From: Alisma plantago-aquatica
Taxonomy: Eukaryota > Streptophyta > Magnoliopsida > Alismatales > Alismataceae
DNA: 64,000 bases
NCBI GenBank assembly: GCA_963693085.1
Contig: OY856411.1
Coordinates: 119,536,267 to 119,600,266, forward strand
Direction: 5' to 3'
Both the position numbers and the translations under genes were made by a program. Positions 23,405 through 35,999 of this stretch are shown here, in pieces (positions within the stretch are counted from its first letter, which is position 1; each line of letters starts with the position of its first letter). The notes under the pieces were generated by a model that worked only from the letters and a program-made list of their open reading frames with translations, made no database searches and had not been told where the DNA came from.

Positions 23405-26400
23405 TTCCTCACTTAATCTTTAATAATTATTAAATTTTACAAATTCCATAGAACTGAGGGAGTTATTAGAGGATTATCTGAAAGACAGAGGTGTCTAGAA
23501 AAGGATCACGACCGGGGGCTGACAATATTTTTCTCGGCACCGCTAGTCGGAATACGAGGACTCCCGGATCCGTGTGACTGCCTGGCCAAAGTCTTAGGGT
23601 ATGATTCACAATAAGATACCTTTAGGACTCTCTCATCTTGTTCATCCCTTCTCAACTCAAATTCTGTTAAGGACCTTAAGGATTAGGGTTTTCTCTCTTC
23701 TCCTCACCCTCTTGAGGTATGGGTAAGTTTGATAAGGATTAAGGAATCCTCCACCAAATTAATAAAAATCATGTAAATAAGATGTCATGGACATAAGCTT
23801 AATAGAGTAAGCGTACAAGAATAGATACATGCTTAGGTCGTATGACATAAGTTGTCATTGCCCTCAGGAGATACCTGAGGCTAGACCTTCTTATCAGGAG
23901 GATGAGTAGATAAAGTGAGTCTTGGAGGTAGAGATATCCATTAAAGTAGAGACCTAACACATCCTTTAAGAATGATGTTAACCCTAATCCTAAGTGGAGG
24001 TTAGAGAGAGAGATGACATGATGAGTTAGATGACATGGTTGACTGGGTGTTTGGATAGATATGCTTTTGGATTGCCATACGAGCCATGAGAGGTTGGATG
24101 ACTTAGCACCTTTGGCAACCCAACCCTAGGAAGGGTCGAGCATGTTTGAGCAAAGGATAGCTCCTTCATGGATGTAGTTAATAGAACCCTATGGGCTTGT
24201 GCAAGTAGGGTATAGCTTGCACCCAGAGTACGTCAGTAGTGCTGACAGTGGGATGAAACCATGTACAAGGAATAATGATGGATGTCTTATGGGATAAACA
24301 TAAAGAGCTAAGGATAATCTTGAGCCAAACATGAGTTGAGAAAAAGGCTTCACCCAGGTAGGGATATGCTGGTAAGCTTGATCCAACTCCATGTAGTGAG
24401 GTTGGATGTGGAGTTAGATCTAGAGAGAGAAAGCATGACCCAAGAAAGAAGGTTGGAAGCTTAGATTCTGAGACATGAGGAACAGTGGGGAGTTAAGTAT
24501 GATGCAACCTAAGTAGATGATAGTGGTTGCCTTATGCTTGATCCTTGGAGGCTGATGATATCTTAGTTGCCTCTAGAGGAACCAAACCCTAGAGAGAGGA
24601 TGATGCTTCTAGTACCTATGGTATAAGTGATTATCTGCTGGATGAGATAAAGAGTGCTTTAGACCCTGAGGAGGTTTAAGTAACCAGTTGTGAGGCTTTA
24701 TACCTAGTTGGTTGTCCTGAAAGAGGACTCAACTCCGAAGTTTCTCCGAAGTTTTGCTCGAGTAGAAGGATCATGGAAGTACATGACATACCTTAAACAT
24801 GCTTGATTCGTGGTTAAGAGATTGAGCATGCAGTTGGACACCCAAAGGTGAACCTAGGGTTCCTAGGCCTAAGAGGGGAAGCAGTGTATCCGATGCTCAT
24901 GATGAGATTTGAGTCTCTATAGTTTCGAGCATGGTACTCCTCATGTTTAGAGGTAAAGGAAATCCCTTACGATAAGGGTATGTTTGATGAACCCCTCACA
25001 AATATGTTGATCTAATGTTGAGGATGAGAACAAGTGTAACCTAGCATGGTTTCATAGGTGTCTGCTTGTGCCTTAGTAGCTTTCTAGGGCTAAGCATGCT
25101 CATGTGGATGTATACCCTAAACATAAGGACGTTTGTGACTGTTGTTATCAAGGTATAATTCCCTCCCATCCTGGGAGAGGGACCCTTTTGTAGGGTGTAT
25201 ACCAGTTTTGTTGGTTTTGAGGTAACCTAAAGAGGTTTCAGAGGATCTTGAGAAGCTAGTTGAAAAGTACATGGTATGAGAATGAACCTATAGACCCATA
25301 AATAGCCATCTCTAAGTGCATGTGGATTTGTTACCATGGAGGTAACCAGTATGGGGCCTGACCAAGGTAGGTAGGTTGCCATGACCCCTATGAAGGGCTG
25401 AAAGTCAGGCGTGAATGTAGAGAGAGATGATGAAGGCTTGGGTAAGGTTCTAGGTAGACATGTACTATAATGGAATCCTAATTATATCCTTGGGTCAGGT
25501 AGGGACAAGACCGATGGAAGAAGGAGTTGCCTAATTCCCTAGTTGCACATGACCATAGGGTTAGGAGGTAACAACTATCATTGTCTGAGGGCCAGGGGTT
25601 AGGGGATTGATCACCTTCATGAACTCATGGTACCCAAAGGGTGGATGAGTAGGGCACTCTCGGTATGCATGAGGGACAAAGGATGACCCCAAAAGTGTCG
25701 GCACCCTATAGACCTAGAGGAGATGAACAAGGATTTTGTGGTGACCCAAGTAGGTTCGAGACCGTTTTTTCACGGAAGTAACTTCGATATCGAGATGATT
25801 GTGATGTAGAGACATAAATTGCACGTTTCAACTTAGATTTGAAGGTGTACTGGTAATGTGGGTTGTACCATCTCTACTCTTGGAATAGGAAGAACTCTAT
25901 ATTTGGATGACCACCAAATGCTTATTTCTTCTTGTTATGGGAGTGAGAGATAGGACAATACGCATGCCATACACCAAGGGTAAAGATGACGTGAGTTGGA
26001 ACGTTGCTACAAGGTATGAGGACAGAGATGATAACATACCTTGGTGGAGTGAATGATACATGGACAGGTACAAACGATAAAAGGAATAAGGTATTCATCT
26101 TATAAGGATGCTTCTATCATGAGCTATGAGTCATACAAGGTTGAATTCAAAAACCAAGAGGATGGGCTCAGAGTTTTCTCGATGTAGATAGAGCTGAGAT
26201 GAGATAATAAGTGGAATACATGGAGGTGCATGTCTTCAACACTACCTAGTACCTAAGGATGTGAAGTGGTAATGGATGCTCTGGTTGAGATGCAGTTGCC
26301 TAGTATGACTAGAGGCTAGAAGAGGTTGTTAGACTAACCCTAAGTTTAGAAAGGAGGAGAGTTTGTCTAACACACAGATGTAACAATAATGATTGATCAA

Positions 26401-27747
26401 GTTAATTGTTGATTGGTTACCCAACCTAGTCTTTGATAAAATGAAAGGATGGTGGTAAAATCTTAGATGCACTTCTTTGGAAATGAAGGTGATGAAACCC
26501 CGACTAAAGTGGTTTAGGGTTTCCGAGATATCGACCTTGAGGAATCATGACATACCGGAGATCATGATTTTAAGATCACCATATATCGTACTACGAAGAT
26601 AGTAAGTGACGGTAGTACTGTGGATGCTTAAGACAAAGTTGCATGTGGCATGTATCCATGCAAGCTTGGGGTGAAGGACGAATACCAGTAATCCAGTACA
26701 TGGATATAAAGTATAAATATTTCCCAAGAAGGGATGGGAGTTCATCACTATAGATGTTGTGAGTCTCCCCTAGACCAAGGAAGGTCAGGATGCAATATGG
26801 GTTATGGTCGATCGCCTTACCTAGATGACATGAGAAAGAAAGAGTTCTGTCATGGGACATATTCGGTTGAACTACACAAGAGAGAGAGATGGTTCAACTA
26901 CCCCATGTTGTGAGTTTAAAAGTTCTTGGGTATGACCTAAAGGTTCACTTCCATGAGGTGGAAGTAGAAATGTGTTGAACTCAGTGTTAGTACCGTTTGT
27001 CACCCCATACTAATGGATAGTATGATCCAGACTAGAGGGTCTGATGAGAGCATGTGTGCTCATTCAGGGTGATACATAGAGACAATTCTTAAGATGTGCT
27101 GTTAACCACCATAGCCTTTATCTAGATGCAAGAAGTCTTATAGAGAGGTTGTGTCGGTCACCACTTCATTAAGATGATGTTGGTGAAGGAGGCCTCGTGA
27201 AGGTCAGAAAAGAACCACAGTGTGTGTAGATGAAGTCGCTTTGATCGTGTAATGGCTGAGAGAGGGCCCAGTGGTGGCATGAGTCATGAGCTGATGCAAA
27301 GCAGACTAACATGTAGTTTACTGTGGGAGAATATGCGATGTGAAAATCTGACCCCTCTAAGCTACAACTAATAAAGTTGAGTCTCGATATATGGGTCCAT
27401 TTGAGATGGATTGGTGGAGATGGTTGTGTTTATCCTTGCCCCTCAGGATAAAATGATGTATAATGTGTTCCATGAGTCTGATCTAGAGCACTATGTGAGG
27501 TACCCAAGCCATGTCCTGAGACTTGAACCTATTCAGCTTTTGAGAGGCTGAAATGTCCTGAGTCACCTATGAGGGTATGATATACCAAGGTAAGAAAGAA
27601 CTCATATGGAAGAATATGAGATGATGAAGGTTCTTGGGAAGCACCATGGAAAGGCTGATGCCACATGGGAGCCCTGATGGACGTATGAAAAGCTTATCCT
27701 GAACTATTTGTTTGCTTGATGGAATTTTGAGGGAAAAATTCTTATAT
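23405..27747 (+). pseudogene. Element B interior (decayed Ty3/gypsy gag-pol)
   Basis: No frame stays open over a useful length. Recognisable pieces lie near the 3' end: at about 26725-26820 frame-shifted remnants of the integrase core (GWEFITIDVV, then AIWVMVDRLT). At about 27455-27720 the pol C-terminus reads NVFHESDLEHYVRYPSHVL, then MKVLGKHHGKADATWEP (family VFHVS.L..Y...PSHV...VKVLW..H....ATWE). I could not place gag, protease or RT with confidence. The sequence aligns throughout with the interior of A in inverted orientation, so both derive from one family. Confidence 0.78.
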
Positions 27748-27758
27748 GAGGGAAAGGA
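27748..27758 (+). other. Element B polypurine tract
   Basis: GAGGGAAAGGA immediately before the 3' LTR start TGTTACAACCCC. Confidence 0.85.
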
Positions 27759-30700
27759 TGTTACAACCCCAAATTTTGGATTCATTTGGTGAGAAATGTA
27801 ATTTCTCATAATAAAGGTAAATGAACAAATAATGATATAATTTGTTTTGAATAAATGGATTTTGTTTACAATGGCCTTGATGATTGTGTTGTGGGCTTTA
27901 TTGGCTATTGGGCCCAATAACAAGGAAATTCAATTAATAAATGAATAATTGAGTTTTTGAGAAAAGAAAGATGTGGAAACCTCTGGAAGGAAAAAGAATT
28001 CAATCCAAGGATGAATTTCGTTCCTCTTGGGTTCCTTGGGTTCCAAGGAGTCCAAAGTTGCAAAGAAAAGCAATAAGAAAGGAAAAGATTAATTAAGTAT
28101 TTCTTATTAAGAAAGAAATTGAAAACAATGGTAAAAGGTGGAAAACAAGTGAAAAGAAGTATAATTGAGTTATTCTTGGTGGAATTTCGTATCCCAAGGA
28201 TTCCAAATAATAAAAGGAATGTCAATGAGAAAAATAAAAGAGAAATAAAGGGAAATCCTCAAAAAGAGATATTTTAATAAGAAATAAACATGATGATGAG
28301 AAATAATGCATATTGATGCATTTAAGGATAATGAATATTCCTTAAAGAGGAATTTCGAATTATTAGAGTTTCTTGGGATCCAAGAAGTCCCAATGAAGAA
28401 AGAGGGAAGAGAAAATACCTATCAAAGAAAATAAGAGAATAATGTAATACATTATTAATGAATTTTGGTGGCATTGCTAAAAAGAAAGTATTTCCTACTA
28501 AAGGAAAATAGAATTTTGTGCCAATGGTTTAAAAAGCAAGAACCAAGAGAATACGAGGGATGATTTTCGAAATCTTAATATCAAAAGTAGAAGGAATAAT
28601 AAGGAAGTATGAGAGAGAGAGAAATCTTGCTTCTTCATGAAGGAATTGGATTCCTATTAGGCAAGACGTTTGTTTCTTCATGGGCAAGTGTCTTAGGGCA
28701 TGGATACTCACCCTATATAAAGGGGTAAAACTCTAGCTCAAGTCCAAGAGAGGGAGAGAGAATCCCGCACATCCTTATCTCTTCTTCTTTTTCTTTCCGT
28801 ATAAACCCTAACCCCGAGAGAATAAGACTATTTCGAGGGCAACAAGTGGTTGTGGCAGGATCTCGATGGAGGCACGATGCAACCCCAGCGATCTTGGGTG
28901 GTCAACCACCTTATCCTTGCCCCCCATCTCTGCTCAAATCACCCAGCGGACCTGCAGGTTGTGCCACGGTGGGTGCAGACGTCGGCTCCATTTCCGACCA
29001 CCTCAACCACAGCTAAAGACCCCCGCAAGTTCGGAGGAGGGTGGCGGAGACCAGGGGATCATCACCGGCATGCTAGGAGTGTAGGGGAGGAGAGGAAGAG
29101 CCCTCACGATCCGGTGTAGTGGGCCGTAGCTAGGGCTCACGAGGTTGAAGACAACCAGATCGAGGTTGGACAAGATTACCCTTCCACAGGCTGTAGAAGA
29201 ACCCACTTACGCGGGGGTAGGAATGTCCTTTCGTCATGTTTTCAAAGTGATGGGCAACGTTGCATGGAGCGCAAATGTGGCACTCTCCGATTGGCCTGAG
29301 TAAGTGATTTATTGCAAAAATCATAATTAAATATCAGTAGCTCGGATAGACACACATAAAATATGAAAATTCCCCAGAAAAATGAGGGGAATCTAATATT
29401 ACTAAAATTGAAGCTTGATTCTGATTGAAATTCAAAAATTATATAAAGATGTTATTTTTAATAGTCTAATCAATGAAAAACTTTGATGATTAACGAATTA
29501 GAAAGGGTTAAATGAGTATATAAAGTTGATATTAACATGTTAATGATGAAAAGGATCATTAAGATTGAAAAAGATGAACTTTGCATATAATTAGTTTAAT
29601 TTAGAGTTTATATGCATAAATAGGCTTTAATGGGCTTTGAAACCCTAATGTTGGTAATTAGGACTATTAATGGCTTTAATTATTTGATCTCATTTATAGA
29701 ACTGAGTTTTCATGGTTATAAGCTATTTCGAGCATTCAGTTCCTAATTTGTGGATAAATACCCTAAATGTAGTAATTAGAGTTTTCTGATGAATAAAAGA
29801 TAGAATTAATGGTAAATCGAGTTCATATGTGATTTGGACCATAATGAACTATAAATTGATGATAAATGTGTATAATGATCTTATCATGGATTAAGAGGAT
29901 AAAAAAGGTAGCTTTAATGAAAAGAGGCTTAATGAACTTATATAATGGTTGATTATGCCTTAAATCCAAAACCAAGGATTAGATGTGGAAATAATTTGGG
30001 TTTGTGATCAATTGCATTAAATTAGGGTTTAAAATAGTAAAAGATGAAGGGAATCCCTAACTGCACTAGAAACCCTAAAAGTGAATTAGGAACCCTAGGA
30101 AGCGAGCTAGGTTTAATGGATCTTGATGACATGAATAATAAAAAGGGAATTACGTGATTATTTCATGATCTTGTTGAAAATACTTGCTTTCTTGGATTCT
30201 TATTTGCATGGATATTTCTATTCAAATCATCATATCAGGTATGTTGTTAATTATGAATAACCGCCTTAGTTTCCTGAGGATTTTCCGGATGATTAATCGC
30301 ATTGAATGCAAATTATCTATTTGGATGTTCATACTTGCAAATCATAAAGTCACTATGATTATCACATTAAAAAATAGAAGTATGTATTCTCGTACCTACA
30401 TGCCACCCTGATGGATGATGCCAATGGTCAGGCTCAGATGGGTAGACCAATGGACACCTTGAGTGGTGACCCCAGGCACCAAGCTCGGGAATGAGAAGGT
30501 GGCCTATGATATTGCATGACTAGTGGGCACCATGAGTGGTGACCCCCAGGCACCAAGCTCGGGATTGAGAAGGTGGCCTTAAGTCATTGGCAAAGGAAAC
30601 CCTAAGGTGGGTATGCCAGGGTTAGGACAAAAGCGGTGGAGAATGTCATACTGAAAAGAGTAAATTTGCTTGTTAATTAACATTGGTGTGATAATTAGAT

Positions 30701-31072
30701 TGTTATCCTTATGTGCAAACTTTTGGTTGTTCCCACAAACCAGTATATTTCGATATATTGACCGATGTTTTGTTTGTCGGTGTTTTAGGTACAACCCTAA
30801 AAGGAATAAACAGTAAAGTGACACATTGTGAAATTAAAACATAAAGTGCAAGGAGGATTAGATAAATTAGATTCAAACTCTGGGTAAATAGATTTCCAAA
30901 GTTTTTCAAAGGTAAGTAAAGATTTAATTTTATTCCCAAATTTCAGTTTAGTTAGTAGGATTTCATAATTATTATTGATTATTTGTCAAACCTTTGATCC
31001 TGATAACTGGAGAACGACATTGACCTTTCAGTCTCCCTTAATTGGGGGTTACCGGGAGGCGGGGTCATTACA
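27759..31072 (+). repeat. Element B 3' LTR
   Basis: 3314 bp, aligned end to end with the 5' LTR. Ends GGGTCATTACA, followed by CTTCC (target duplication) and the resumption of element A. Confidence 0.92.
28714..28721 (+). promoter_or_regulatory. Element B 3' LTR TATA box
   Basis: TATATAAA, same context as in the 5' LTR. Transcription from here would read toward the interior and 5' LTR of A on its antisense side. Confidence 0.6.
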
Positions 31073-31077
31073 CTTCC
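31073..31077. repeat. Element B target duplication, right (CTTCC)
   Basis: Matches CTTCT at 20063-20067 in four of five bases. Confidence 0.7.
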
Positions 31078-31827
31078 CTGGTTGGGTCACCAAACACACT
31101 AGGTCAAACTTAGCTCATGCTTCTCATGGGTTCTAAAACCAATAAGCATGTTAGCCCACGTAAATGGTTGACCATGATATCTAACTCATCATGTCATCTC
31201 TCTCTCTAAAAACCACTTAGGTTTAGGGTTAGCATCATCCTCTAAGGATGTGCCAGGTCTCAACCTCTTCCTGGAGGCCTCTTCCTCCAAGTCTAACTCT
31301 CTCCTCATCCTCCTATAAGAAGGTCTAACATCAGATCTCTCCTGAGGGAAGGACTACACACTCCATGCAACCTTAAGCATGTAACTAATCTTTAGTTTAC
31401 GGCTAAACTATTAATCGTATATCCATGACATCTTGTTTACATGCTTTTCATTGATTTAATGGAGGATCCCTTAATCCTTATCATACTTACCCTGGCCTCA
31501 AGAGGGTGAGGAAGAGAGAGAAAACCCTAAACCTGAGAATCCTTAATTGAATTAGTGTTGAGAAGGGACGAAATGGATGAGAGAGTCCTAAAGGTATCTT
31601 ATTTCGAGTCAGAACCTAAGACATTGGCCGGAAGTCACACTGCATCCGAGAGTCCCCGTGACCAACCAGCGGGGCGGAGGAAAATATTTCCAGCCCCTAG
31701 ACCGTGATTATTTTCTAGACACCTTTGTCTTTCAGAAAATCCTCTAATAACTCCCTCAGTTCTACAAACATTGTAAAATTTAATAATTACAAAGGATTAA
31801 ATGAGGAACCATGGATCAGATACCAAA
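31078..31827 (-). pseudogene. Element A interior, 5' part (leader and start of gag region)
   Basis: Remainder of the A interior between the B insertion and the 5' LTR. In inverted orientation it aligns with B from its PBS to about 24.12 kb. Shared stretches include the run around GTTGAGAAGGGACGAAATGG. No protein motif is recognisable. Confidence 0.75.
31809..31825 (-). other. Element A primer binding site (mutated)
   Basis: The minus strand reads TGGTATCTGATCCATGG two bases from the 5' LTR, against TGGTATCAGAGCATAGG in B and D. The first seven bases are intact and later ones have changed. Confidence 0.75.
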
Positions 31828-32610
31828 TGTAATGACCCTGCCTCCCGTAACCCCCAATTAGGGGAGACCAAAAGGTCAGAGACGTTATCCCAATATGTCC
31901 GGATCAGTGGTGCGACATTTAATTAATAATAATTATCAAATTCTACTAAAACTAAAATGAAAAGCTGGAATAAAATTAATCTCTTGATACCTTGTAACAA
32001 TTTTGGATGTCTTGACTTCTATCCCCAGATGGAGTATATCTTTCTAATCCTCATTGAATTAATTATTCGTACCTCCACAATGTTTTAGTTTATTGTTTGG
32101 CCATTCCAATGATAGTACCTAAAACGACGAAAAACAAAACGTCGGTTAGTATATTGCTATACTGGTATGTGGGGACAATCAAAATATCACAAATAGTTTC
32201 TAACAACCTAATATCACAAATAATTTATTAACAATCCAAATTACGTTTTCAATGTGACGTTCTCAACCTCTTTTGCCCTAGACCCTGGATTACCCTCTCT
32301 TAGTGTTTTGTCCTTGCAAGGGACATAAAGCCACCACCTCCATCCTGATCTTGGTGCCTGGGGTCACCTCTCATGGTGCTCAATGGTCTTCCCTCCGGGG
32401 CTTAACCGATTAAACCATCCCTCTAGGGCTTGGTCATGCAACGTACATCAGGGTGGCATGTAGGTTTGAGAATACACATATATACTTAATTGTGATAATC
32501 ATAGGGACTTTATAGGATTGCAGAATTAAACATCCAAAAGTTTTGGTCGCATCCAACCGATAAAATGTTCAGAAAACACCGAGAAACTAAATCGGTTATT
32601 CATAAATAAC
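31828..32610 (-). repeat. Element A 5' LTR, inner part
   Basis: Begins TGTAATGACCCTGCCTCC on the plus strand and aligns with 8093-8900. Interrupted at 32610 by element C; LTR sequence resumes at 41696. Confidence 0.88.
32606..32610. repeat. Element C target duplication, left (ATAAC)
   Basis: ATAAC directly before the C LTR, repeated at 41691-41695. Confidence 0.92.
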
Positions 32611-33800
32611 TGTTGGTATGTATGCCCTGAGAGCCAATCATGGGATGATTGGTGGGATACATTAAGATTGATTTGATAAACATTAAAGGCAAGCTTCCTA
32701 TTCTTTCTGGTTCAGTCATTTGAGATAGTGATAAAACATATTGAATGTCTAGAGAATGATAGTACACAATGACGTATGCCTTCAGGTTCAGGACCTAAAC
32801 AATGAGATCATACGGATGCTAAGAGTTTGTACATTCTTGTTAGGTCCCTAGTCGGATGTCATTGTGGAAGGTAGATAGATAGAAATGACACACAAGACTA
32901 GATTGTGGTGTTGGTTGATGACATAATTTCATTAGTCATGATATAGAGATATCAAACCAAACACATAGGTACTTGTTAGAGAACAATGTACCGGAAAGAT
33001 CCACCGTGAGTTTGACACATGGAACCATGACATGGTAGTCACAGTCAGTACTCACAGTGATGGTGGTGAGTGTGATTCTTTGACCTAAAATCACTACACT
33101 CAACACATGTCATTGGGCACGTTTGACATCATCAAATGCACTCCTGAAACATGGGTTGTTATAAAGGTGATGATTGGGTGGCTTTGACACATGGGGCTTT
33201 TGAGGGGTGAGTGATAGATATGGGATTTGTCCCACCTGAGCGAGTTTGATATCCAAGGCCACTTGATGAGTAGGATTGAAATAGGCGTGCTCACGCATGT
33301 GTGAATCAGTATGTGATATTGATGTCATACATATCTCTTCCAATCTGCTCTAAGATCACGAAAGTGAATGAACGTTGATAGGATGACTGTTCCATGCCTC
33401 GAGTTCATTCGGGATATCAGTGACAAAGGAATTATACATTCGCTGTAACACCATTCACGGATTGTAGGATTGAAAGTTGTTCTCCAACTTTGTACTTTCA
33501 CTTGGGTAGCATTGATGTGTGACTAGGCACTGCTCTTTGCTTGTGAAGTCATAAGTGTTATGGACTTTCACTGCCAACGTGAAATGGATCTGCAGGGTCA
33601 CACACATAGGATTTAACCTGGAAGAGGAGTTTTGTCCACAAACAATGTTTATACTGATTGCTAAACGAGTTTAGTAGTCCAATTAAACACTCAATTAATT
33701 GATAGCTCAATATCATAATGTTCAAGGTGTTGGACTAATTGATTAGAGTATCAGATTGATTGAAACCGCAATTGACTGATTCTGCACAATCTGCACTCCC

Positions 33801-34191
33801 AACCGATCGGCTCATGTGATGAACCGATCGGCTCAGCTTGGTGAACCGATCGACTCAGGTGGTGAGTCGATCAGCTCATGATCAGGGTGAAGTGATTGCT
33901 TCAAGTGTTGAAATGATCGATTCAACTGGTGCAACCGAGCAAGTTGGGAAAGTAGGATTGGTGAGAATTTTCCTTGCGTTTCACTTGCCCAATTTGATTG
34001 GAAAAAGGATTGGTATTTGATACCAATTAGAAATAAAAGAAGGAAAGTCAATCGGGAACTTATCAGGACCACGAACCGACTAGTTCAGAAGTGAACTAAT
34101 CGGCTCATGGGTCCCAACCGATCGGTTGAGATGTCAACCGACTGGTTCAGGTCCCCAACCGACCGTTTCAGTTGTGAAACGATCGGTTCAA
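33801..34191. repeat. Array of 14-bp palindromic motifs, about 21-bp spacing (C 5' LTR)
   Basis: Units resembling AACCGATCGGTTCA start at 33801, 33822, 33844, 33865, 33890, 33911 and 33933, and after a gap at 34074, 34094, 34116, 34136, 34157 and 34178. Spacing is 20-22 bp except one of 25. The core CCGATCGG or CCGACCGG is self-complementary, and the text between units varies. The array ends about 100 bp upstream of the TATA box. Confidence 0.88.
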
Positions 34192-34289
34192 GTTGCGAAT
34201 TGATTGTTTTGTAGAAAATCGTGAACCCTTCTACTCCTACTTTTAGTCCGGCATTTCCCGGGATGGAGAACCATGTCCCATGACCCTCC

Positions 34290-34297
34290 TATATATA
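34290..34297 (+). promoter_or_regulatory. Element C 5' LTR TATA box
   Basis: TATATATA in CCTCCTATATATAGGGG, with a matching TATATAAA at 41127-41134 in the other LTR. Confidence 0.65.
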
Positions 34298-34854
34298 GGG
34301 GTATTGGGGGCTTCTCAAACAATAACTCAGTGCAACCAGTTGCTCCGCAAAGTTGTCGTTCTCTCTAGTTTTGGTAACCGAGAGAGCCCGAGCAAGTGTT
34401 ACCTGATAAGGGAGGCACAACAAGGGAAAGCCAACTACAGTTGTGACTGGTGGCAGGAGAGTGTGTTGGCGACTAGTACACTGACAGGAGGGTGCGACTC
34501 CTTCCAAATCCTTGTAGGACAAGGATGTTGGAGTTCCAGGTGGTCTGTATGGACTACTTTAGAGGCGGGAGGTTTCTGCCGCCAGGAGGACAACTGTCAA
34601 TCCTGACAGTCCTGGTGAAACCATGAGTAGTCAGTCCCGGTGTGACCAGGAGCTGCATAGACACCATCCAAGACCAGAGGTGAAGACCGCGCAAGGTGCG
34701 AGGTATTGTCGTCGAGCAAGCCTCGGGAAAAGGTATGATTTTACAAACCATCCTTTCCTATTGTATAGACATTGACGCGTTTCCTTGTTCTGGGTTTGGG
34801 GAGGAGAAAATTTTTGATTCCGCTGCCTTCTCTGCTTCCCCTAAAACCCAACAG

Positions 34855-34867
34855 TGGTATCAGAGCC
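34855..34867 (+). other. Element C primer binding site (tRNA-Met type)
   Basis: TGGTATCAGAGCC starts one base after the 5' LTR end CCCAACA. Confidence 0.92.
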
Positions 34868-35303
34868 ACGTCAACTGCTCTATACTTTAGGGATTATCGA
34901 TATGATCTATTTTGGTTTGTCGCCTTTGTTTATTGCATACGATGCGAATAAAATTGGCTTTATGCATGTCCAATACTAAATCCACAAATCCCAAATTACA
35001 TATATGATATGTATTATTAATGCACTCGATACACGTCGCCCTTAAACGAGTTTTTTGGTGGATGTATAGCATAGTTATGGCCAATAAACCCTATTTGTGT
35101 ATGGTTGTATGTGGTTGCTTGCATCTCGATCTGCGCACTGATCTTCCTTCTCCTTTTGTGATGTAACTCGAAATAATTCGATATTTCTTTCCTACCTTTG
35201 CTCCCCTCGAATGTAACTCAAGGTTTCTCTTTTTAAAATGTAAAATAGGGTAGATTTTATTACTTGTTATGTCAAAGAACGGAGGACATCGAGACGACAT
35301 CTG

Positions 35304-35537
35304 AAACGATCTGTTCAAGGCGTGAACCGATCAGTTGACATTCCTGACGATCAGTTCAAGGAGTGATCTGATCGGTTGATGACCTGTTCGAGGAGTGAGA
35401 CAAGCGGGTTGCGGTCATGATGAGATGCACGATGACCAGGCGAACCGATCGGTTGGAGGAGCCAACCGATCGACTGGTGGCACCCAGCCGACTGGCCTGA
35501 TGGCGAGTCGATCAGTCATGTGATGAGTTGATCAAAC
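35304..35537. repeat. Second palindromic-motif array in C leader
   Basis: Units of the same type as in the LTR start at about 35304, 35325, 35345, 35366, 35443, 35464, 35486 and 35506, again about 21 bp apart. Good examples are AACCGATCGGTTGG at 35443 and AACCGATCGACTGG at 35464. This stretch lies outside the LTR, about 450 bp after the PBS. Confidence 0.82.
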
Positions 35538-35999
35538 CCAGAAAGAAAAAGCACAGAGTTCATCTTGTACATGTTTCATGTGATGTAGACCTAGATGATC
35601 GTGATTCCTCTTGGATCGAGGAATCACATTAGGATGGCTATAATCATCTCTTTTATCGTCTTGCATGTTTTCTGTGGGATATAGCATGCATATGATATGT
35701 ACTATGTATTGTGGTGATTGGATATGTATATGTATGTAAAACCAAATCCCTCATTAAATATTAAGTTTTAGATGCCTTCCAAATGTGAAAAGCTTGATCG
35801 ACCAAGTATGGGCACGCCCAAGCATTTTGCACCGTCTATCTCATGGAAGCGTGAAGGATGAATGTGTGGGTCTGCCCAAGAAGGGTACATATTCATTGAG
35901 TTTGCTTTGGGTCAAACTTAACAAGGTGACCTAGATAGGATCTAGCACCTTGAGGCATGGAGATGATCATGGCAAGGATTTGCATATGACATCTTATTA

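Larger units (their letters stand above)
20068..31072 (+). mobile_element. Element B: Ty3/gypsy LTR retrotransposon with 3.3-kb LTRs, nested in A
   Basis: Complete structure: 5' LTR 20068-23385, PBS 23388-23404, interior about 4.37 kb, PPT 27748-27758, 3' LTR 27759-31072. The LTRs have TG..CA ends (TGTTACAACCCC...TTACA) and differ by a few per cent by eye (about 6 differences in the first 165 bases). It sits in opposite orientation inside a member of its own family. The interior is pol-derived but too decayed to code, so the copy was probably moved by proteins from another element. Confidence 0.92.
32611..34853 (+). repeat. Element C 5' LTR
   Basis: 2243 bp, TGTTGGTATGTATGCC to CCCAACA. The 20-bp excess over the other LTR corresponds to one extra unit of the palindrome array. 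TATA box at 34290-34297. Confidence 0.93.

Noticed and set aside
16320..27758. Classifying A and B as LARD elements
   Set aside because: The long LTRs fit, but integrase remnants are visible in both interiors, so decayed Ty3/gypsy is better supported.
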